64,000 bases of DNA from Anthostomella pinea (Eukaryota; Ascomycota; Sordariomycetes; Xylariales; Xylariaceae), in the NCBI GenBank assembly GCA_963556695.1, contig CAUWAG010000018.1:2356001-2420000 (forward strand). Reading direction: 5' to 3'. The translations under genes were made by a program, and so were the position numbers. Position 1 is the first letter of the stretch, and each line of letters starts with the position of its first letter. The notes below the pieces were generated by a model, which did not search any database, had not been told where the DNA came from, and was given only the letters and a program-made list of their open reading frames with translations. This document shows positions 58,028 to 64,000 of the stretch, piece after piece.

Positions 58028-58174
58028 GGTCGCATGGTCTAATGGTTATGAGTGAGTCAAAAGTCACAGTTCTTATGCTTACTTATACTACATACTAACA
58101 GCCAATCTAGCATGTCCTTCACAGCCAATTACTCGGTACGGACAAGGTTCCGAGTTCGATCCTCGGTGTGACCT
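58028..58174 (+). tRNA. tRNA-Val(CAC) with two interruptions
   Basis: Acceptor GGTCGCA/TGTGACC (one G-U), T arm CCGAG-TTCGATC-CTCGG. The D stem GTC/GAC and the anticodon stem TGTCC/GGACA are restored only if 58052-58110 is removed (59 nt, between positions 24 and 25). The loop is TTCACA + C after removing 58124-58138, a 15-nt intron at 37/38; the anticodon CAC reads valine codon GUG. The 59-nt piece begins GTGAG, has TACTAAC and ends CTAG, so it also looks like a spliceosomal intron. The discriminator base is T rather than the usual A, which leaves room for a decayed copy. Confidence 0.72.
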
Positions 58175-58188
58175 ATTAATTGCCTTAA

Positions 58189-58194
58189 TTTTTT
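58189..58194 (+). terminator. Pol III terminator of tRNA-Val
   Basis: Run of six T residues about 15 nt after the tRNA 3' end. Confidence 0.6.
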
Positions 58195-59229
58195 GCTGCC
58201 CCTAGGAGGGAGGGAGCGTATGGGACTCACCGCGGGGCATCCACCCTGTGCGCTTTACGACTCACGAGCATAGAACCTGCCGATACGCCGGGAACTTCAA
58301 ATCGGGACCCTAGCCGACACTTCCCTTCACCCGGAGGAGGGGCTGGAGAACGGTGATCTGCCGCTTCAATGCGGCCGCTGTCTACGGACTTGACCTGCTA
58401 GATGGGCAATACATGTACATAAAAGACCTGACCTAGCCTACCTAGCACGCACATGCAGCCTCTTGGAGCCCCTGGTTCACCTTCGCCAGCACATCCAATG
58501 TTTTGTCATGATATTCCAATTCTTTCACACGCATATCTCGTTCGCTCATTCATCTGCATGATAGAAGCAAACCATGGTGGTGCTTGTCCGTCTGTCCGTA
58601 CATACCTGATCAGGTTGCTTATCAACAGGAGGCAGGACGCAAAGTGCAACTCGGGCAGCTGGGAGTCGCCGGACGAGAACATATCATTGGAGAGAGGCAG
58701 TATGGATCAAAATCACAGAAGCCAAGGGACACACGACGGTTTACATATTTATGCTCATTTTTATTGCCATTCTCGCGCTGTTCTAGTTCTGTTTCAGGAA
58801 CCCGACGCAAAATTAGCTTTGTTTTGGCGAGCCGGCCTCCTCAGTAACCTGCAGATATCGGCCACCGGCAAGCAGCAGCACGACTACCGATCTGGCGACT
58901 GAAACGAGTACTGGTTGGTAAGCAGACCTCGGGCTCTTGCTTGTCCACTGTCTGCCTCCACTGTCTGTCTCTCGAAGGCCGGGGATGTGGAAAACCCAGA
59001 ATGCATAAGCAAAACCCTGCCGCCCCCTATGCCCTCTGATGCCAACGCCTGGCTGAATGTGGAAAATAGAGTACTCAATACAACGCAAGGAATATGTGTG
59101 GGTGTCCGCGCTCGAATCCTGTGAATGCAAGAAGCAGATGGTGAGTGCTCAGCCGTAACAGGTGCAAGACACACCTGAGCTGGTGCTGCAAAAGCTCATA
59201 GGGGTCAACCTCGGCGGTCTTGCTCCATC
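58195..59229. other. intergenic
   Basis: A 149-codon plus-strand frame (58453-58902) has no recognised domain and no signal peptide. No gene supported. Confidence 0.4.
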
Positions 59230-61245
59230 CTAAGGCGCCTTTCCTGTGGCAACCTTATCGCCCGTGTCCGACTTATCGACTCGGACGTAAGCCTCCTGCA
59301 ACGTCTTCTTGTCGAAACCGTGGTCTTCGAGAACGACGATCCAGTCTCGTAGCTGGATGTTCTTGCCCTTCTCCGAATCTTCCCGGAACTGTCCCAGATG
59401 TGATACGCTGCCCTTGGTCAGAGCACCGCGAGCGGCCTTGCCGGTAGCACCGCCCATGCCCCGTGGAGTTCCAGGTGCCGCCTGTGCTCTAGGTGTGCTG
59501 GCCCCAGTGACTCCACCGCTTCCGCCCGTCATCCATGAATACTTCTTCTTCTTGCCACCTATGAACTGGCTGAGAGTGTTATTCACAGAAGTGCTAGATT
59601 GCTCTTCTGAGGCCTTTGCTGCTGCCTTCTTGGACTCTTTCTTCGTCGGCTTGGATTCGGCTTGCTCTGGGGCGATGGCGCCAGGTGTACCGGGCGCGAC
59701 AGATCCAGTCCGTGACCCAGCATCGCCGGTCTGGCTCTCCTTCTCGGCCGCCTTCTCCAACCGCTTTTGGCGTTTCCTCAGCCGTCTTTCTTCCGCGTTC
59801 TGAGTAGCCTTTCCAGCTGTCAACAATGCCTCCACCATGAAATTGGCCGGGGGCAGCTCAGAGACTGGTGTCAGCAGCCCATTGCTAAGCTCATCAGCCG
59901 GTCCTGAAAACTCGTGTCAGCACTATTACATCCCATTCCAGAATAAAGCCTTCATACTCTTAAGCGGGTTGGTGCGGGGGCTGACCGCGCTCTCCGCACC
60001 CGTCCGTTGGCCGTCACCAGCTGTCCCGTTCACCTTTGGTGATGGGTGCGCAGCCGCCTCGGCCCATTCTGCAGGTACTGCGCCGTGCGAGCTCAATTGC
60101 CGAGTTGTTGCAATCTTGTGTGCATCGCCGAGCAAATCCTTCAAGCGCTCTTTCGTACCTATGGAAAGAAGCGCTATCTGATCGACCAAGAATGACTCCT
60201 TGGGGATGAACGATCCGAGAGTCTGCACCACTGTTCCATCTGGGACCTTTTGGGTCATGAGCTTGATCTCGGGTTTGGGGAAATCTGCGGCGGTGGCAAG
60301 TTTGCCCATGTACTGGGTCTTGCCATCGGGCCTCATATCCAGGTTGAGCTCCAGGCCAAACTTCTTAGCAACATCGTTAAGCCGTCTGTGAACAAGGCCT
60401 GGGTCCAACAGATGGTGCGCCATTTCGTGACTTCGAGACATTGCAAGTCTACGAGCTGCTGCATTCCAAGCCATATCTGCTGTTTCCGCTTCAAGTTCCG
60501 CCTGCGATTTCGCTCCGGTATGCTGCGCGGGTTGATTGGCCGGTCCTGCTCCGTAGAAACTGTCTCTTCCACCTGCAGTACGGGTTTCCAAGTTGTTCAA
60601 GTAATCTGCTTCCTCCTCTAGATCGATCCCCGTGCCCATGAGCATGTCGTCCATGTCGTAAGCGGTAGTCTTGGTTGGCGCGGGTTTTGCAGCGTGTCTT
60701 GCCGCATCGCTCATGGAAAAGGACGACGGGGCGATCGTGGGAGGGCCCATGTTGCCAATGCCCGGAGTTGCTAGAGGCATACCTACTGGCGCAAGGGTGG
60801 CAGTCGAGTATGGCGCAGGCGGAGGAACATGCGTTATGGTAGGTGTTGACAGCCGAGGAGAGTGCGCAGGAGGTGTCGGTGCAGTCGGAGTTGGAGTCGG
60901 CATCGTGAGGGCTGGCGTGGAGCGACCGTTCTGTTGGAGTGAGGGGTTGTAAGAATTATGAGGCGCCTGCGACATAGTAGACATGTTCATATTCGTGGGA
61001 AGTGTAGGCGATGCATGGCCGTTCGTAGGCGTTGCTGCACCTGGTGTGGTTGCAGGAGGACTTGTGGCACCAGTATATGGTGAATGTGCATACGGAGAAC
61101 CTGGTTGCGGAGAAAGTCCAGGAGACATCTTGGTTCGCTTGTTAGGGGGAAGCGCAAATGCGCCATTCGCAGTGGTCGAGGATGGCGAGTTCTGAGGCGG
61201 AGAGAACTGCCTCTGTTGCATGCTCGGGTGAGGAACTTGCGACAT
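59230..61245 (-). CDS. TFIID subunit TAF4
   Basis: Exons 61245-59958 and 59903-59230, intron of 54 nt (GTATGA donor, GTGCTGACAC branch, TTTTCAG acceptor), give 653 residues. The N-terminal third is low-complexity Pro/Ser/Thr-rich. The conserved C-terminal TAF4 domain includes DMAWNAAARRLAMSRSHEMA, the histone-fold region with FLVDQIALLSIGTKERLKDL (partner of TAF12), and near the end HLGQFREDSEKGKNIQLRDW with VLEDHGFDKKTLQEAY. TAF4 is a core scaffold of TFIID in Pol II transcription. The start MSQVPHPSMQQRQF at 61245 is preferred; the frame is open upstream to an ATG at 61389 but that part is arginine-rich and not family-like. It is divergent from YSH1. Confidence 0.9.
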
Positions 61246-62243
61246 GGTGACAGATGGCTGGGTGTGTCGCGCGACCGTCGAGATGGGGATTCGTGACGCT
61301 GCAACGGACGAGGCTAGCCAGAAGTATGTGCGAAAGCGAAGGTCGAACTGGCGGCGCGGGCGTCGATGGTATACCAGCCCTTCTAGCACACTCTCTGGAC
61401 CAGGACAGGCACAAAGCCTGTCACAACGGGCTCGTCAACACCCATCCGATGGCGATGCGGGCAAGGACGTGTCGGTAATTCAGACTGGGCAGAAAAACGG
61501 CTACGAGTGGCGACTCGGGATGCGGGAGATCTCGGCAATGCGGTCGTGGTGGGTGGTCGCGGTGGCCGTCGCGCCCTGGTGCTGGTGAATATGTGGTGAT
61601 GGACTGACGACGTGAGGAGGCCGACTTGACTTGGAGTGGTACAGAGAGCTTGCGACCTCCGATTGGAAATCTTTCGTGTCGCAGCGTGCACAGACCCCAC
61701 CTGCTTCCAAGCTTCACACGCTGTTGCCCCAGGGCCTTCACGAATCACAGGCTGGCTGGCTGGCTGGCGGGCTCAGGCAGCGGCTGCTTTTCAGTGGAGT
61801 GCCCCTATTGGGTGCCTGGGGTACTTATATCCACTATCTGCAGCGGAACATTCTAATCACCGATAAGCCTCGCAGCTACCTTAGAGTGGGTTGATTACAT
61901 AAGATAGCTAAAAGGTACATCGGTACCTTACTTCGACATGTAGATCCCGTCGCAACGCTCCCATTATTAGCATTGATCCAAATGTCAATTGATTCCAGCC
62001 ACGCCTTGCTCGACAACCAACACAACATTCCTGGCACCCCTCTACTACGGACGAACGATCGATCCAGCGAGTTCCAGACGTTATCAACACACCCTCGTCA
62101 TGCGCATGCTGTGTTGATTCGATCGCGATACTTCACTACGGGTGTTGACCAAGAGCCTGCTTGCGCCGTCCAGTTCTGTTACGAACAGCCCCGGGCCTGC
62201 ATTGGAGCTTCGTACAGCTAATGGATTTGAGGACAAACGCATA
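61246..62243. promoter_or_regulatory. divergent promoter region between TAF4 and YSH1
   Basis: About 1 kb without a supportable gene. Contains a short GGCT direct repeat near 61751-61768. Confidence 0.45.
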
Positions 62244-64000
62244 ATGACATCCAAACGCAAAGCCTCGGCGATGGCCACCCCTAGCGCCGAAGAACCAGTC
62301 GACCCTTCCGATGAGCTGATGTTCCTCTGTCTGGGAGGTGGAAACGAGGTGGGAAGATCGTGTCACATCATACAATACAAGGGCAAAACCGTTATGGTGC
62401 GCGCATACCTTTTGATTTCTCGGGCCATATGGAAAAGTGCAGAGCATGGGGCTGACAGCGTTCTTCTAGCTTGATGCTGGCCAACATCCGGCATACGACG
62501 GTCTGGCAGCGCTGCCTTTCTACGACGACTTCGATCTTAGTACCGTCGACGTCCTCCTCATCAGCCAGTAAGTTCTCTGGTTCCATCCCCTTTACGCCAT
62601 ACATTGCCGGTGTGAATAGTCGAGGGCCCTGTCGGTTGGAGTCATGGGCAACCCATACTCCCACAAGCTTCGCATTAGTAGACCCTTTATTTTCCGGCCA
62701 AGCAACTCCATGCATCATCTTGCGGCTGGGATCGCGGACACACTGCGTGTTCTTTTCCTCTCATGTACTCAGCTATCAATACAAGATTTTACTCCATGAC
62801 CCAACCGGTAGCACTCTTGACTATTGTGACGTTTCCGCTCCATCGCCTACGTCCTCGTATAGTCATTTACTACCTCAGGCAAACCAATGCTAACGAGCTA
62901 CAAGTTTCCACATAGACCATGCCGCATCTCTTCCTTACGTCTTGGCCAAGACCAACTTCAGAGGCAGGGTCTTCATGACACACCCGACCAAGGCCATCTA
63001 CAAATGGCTTATTCAAGATAGCGTCAGAGTTGGCAATACCTCTTCAAATCCGACATCACAGCCTGTGTACACAGAGCAGGATCATCTCAATACATTTCCG
63101 CAGATCGAAGCAATTGACTACCACACCACCCACACCATCTCATCCATCCGCATCACGCCTTACCCTGCCGGCCATGTTTTAGGGGCTGCTATGTTTCTGA
63201 TCGAGATAGCTGGGCTCAACATATTCTTCACTGGCGACTATTCCCGAGAGCAGGATCGACATCTTGTCTCTGCTGAAGTCCCCAGAGGCATCAAGATTGA
63301 TGTCTTGATTACCGAGTCAACCTATGGCGTCTCAACTCATGTTCCGCGACTCGAGAGGGAACAGGCGCTCATGAAGTCTATCACGAACATCATTAACCGC
63401 GGCGGTCGTGTGCTGATGCCCGTTTTCGCCCTCGGTCGAGCACAAGAGTTGCTGCTGATCCTCGACGAATACTGGGGCAAGCACCAAGAGTATCAGAAAG
63501 TCCCCATCTACTATGCGAGTAACCTGGCTCGGAAGTGCATGGTTGTATACCAGACATACGTAGGAGCGATGAACGACAATATCAAACGCCTGTTTCGGGA
63601 GCGTATAGCTGAAGCCGAAGCCGCGGGTGACGGCGCCGCAAAGGGTGGCCCCTGGGATTTCAAATACATTCGATCTCTCAAGAACCTTGACCGCTTTGAT
63701 GATGTTGGAAGCTGCGTCATGTTGGCAAGTCCCGGTATGCTGCAGAACGGCGTCAGCCGCGAGCTCCTAGAGAGATGGGCTCCTAGTGATAAGAACGGCG
63801 TTATAATCACTGGTTACAGTGTCGAGGGGACAATGGCAAAGCAGATCGTCCAGGAGCCGGAGCAGATCCAGGCCGTCATGTCCAGGAACATCAATGCCGT
63901 TCGGAGGGCACCTGGTGGGGATAACGAGAAGGTATTGATACCTCGACGATGTAGTGTGGCCGAATACTCATTCGCCGCACATGTCGACGGCCAGGAGAAC
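62244..64000 (+). CDS. Ysh1/CPSF73 pre-mRNA 3'-end endonuclease (5' part)
   Basis: Exons 62244-62396, 62470-62567 and 62905 to beyond the window end; introns 73 and 337 nt. Partial product of about 449 residues. This is the metallo-beta-lactamase/beta-CASP nuclease that cuts pre-mRNA at the poly(A) site in CPF/CPSF. The signature HFHIDH is at residues 84-89, and intron 2 splits the codon of its first histidine. Further metal-site motifs are [17 protein letters not shown] and [10 protein letters not shown], with the beta-CASP segment [20 protein letters not shown]. All catalytic ligands visible in this part are intact. The N-terminal [18 protein letters not shown] is a normal fungal extension. 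Confidence 0.95.

Noticed and set aside
1..64000. CRISPR arrays, bacterial operons, biosynthetic cluster
   Set aside because: The genome is eukaryotic, no regularly spaced repeats are present, and no PKS, NRPS or terpene-synthase core was seen.

Overview
The window is from the nuclear genome of a filamentous ascomycete, most likely a Sordariomycete. The protein-coding genes carry short introns (about 50-350 nt) with GTRNGT donors, CTAAC/CTGAC-type branch sites and YAG acceptors. The housekeeping proteins read as Pezizomycotina orthologues, and the non-coding DNA is rich in ACCTAGGTACC-like microsatellites. The species assignment is inference from style, not from a search.

Layout. (1) 0.7-3.3 kb: an RTA1-family membrane protein (+) facing two small unidentified minus-strand genes. 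(2) 3.3-26.9 kb: an accessory, gene-poor region. I can support only one convincing gene there, a short spliced 8-cysteine secreted protein at 6.25-6.59 kb. The rest is microsatellite-rich DNA, a 139-bp tandem duplication, a hairpin cluster and two copies of a Mutator-like MITE with 9-bp target duplications. (3) 27.2-34.3 kb: ARPC5, then a second accessory stretch with three more small secreted-protein loci (one frame-broken), a TA-flanked MITE and uncertain exons. The secreted proteins at 6.3 and 34.1 kb share a cysteine motif and an intron placed just after the signal peptide. (4) 34.7-51.5 kb: a housekeeping block with NDUFAF5, AP-2 alpha, a single-pass membrane protein, a family-8 glycosyltransferase, a YggS/PROSC PLP-homeostasis protein, a BCD1-like box C/D snoRNP factor and an Scd6/Lsm14 mRNA regulator. 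(5) 52.4-54.3 kb: a decay island with a frameshifted GNAT acetyltransferase and a badly broken DUF3445 (haem-dependent oxidative N-demethylase-like) gene. (6) 55.5-64 kb: a nitrilase-superfamily amidohydrolase with an apparently non-canonical acceptor, two tRNA genes, TAF4, and the 5' part of the pre-mRNA 3'-end endonuclease Ysh1/CPSF73, cut by the window edge.

The most unusual signal is at 57.5-58.2 kb. A tRNA-His(GUG) and a tRNA-Val(CAC) each have an ordinary 15-16 nt intron at position 37/38. Each also has a second 55-59 nt insertion in the 5' half, starting GTAAG/GTGAG, containing TACTAAC and ending CAG/TAG, so it looks like a spliceosomal intron. Removing both pieces gives perfectly paired cloverleaves. 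Splicing and expression cannot be judged from sequence alone.
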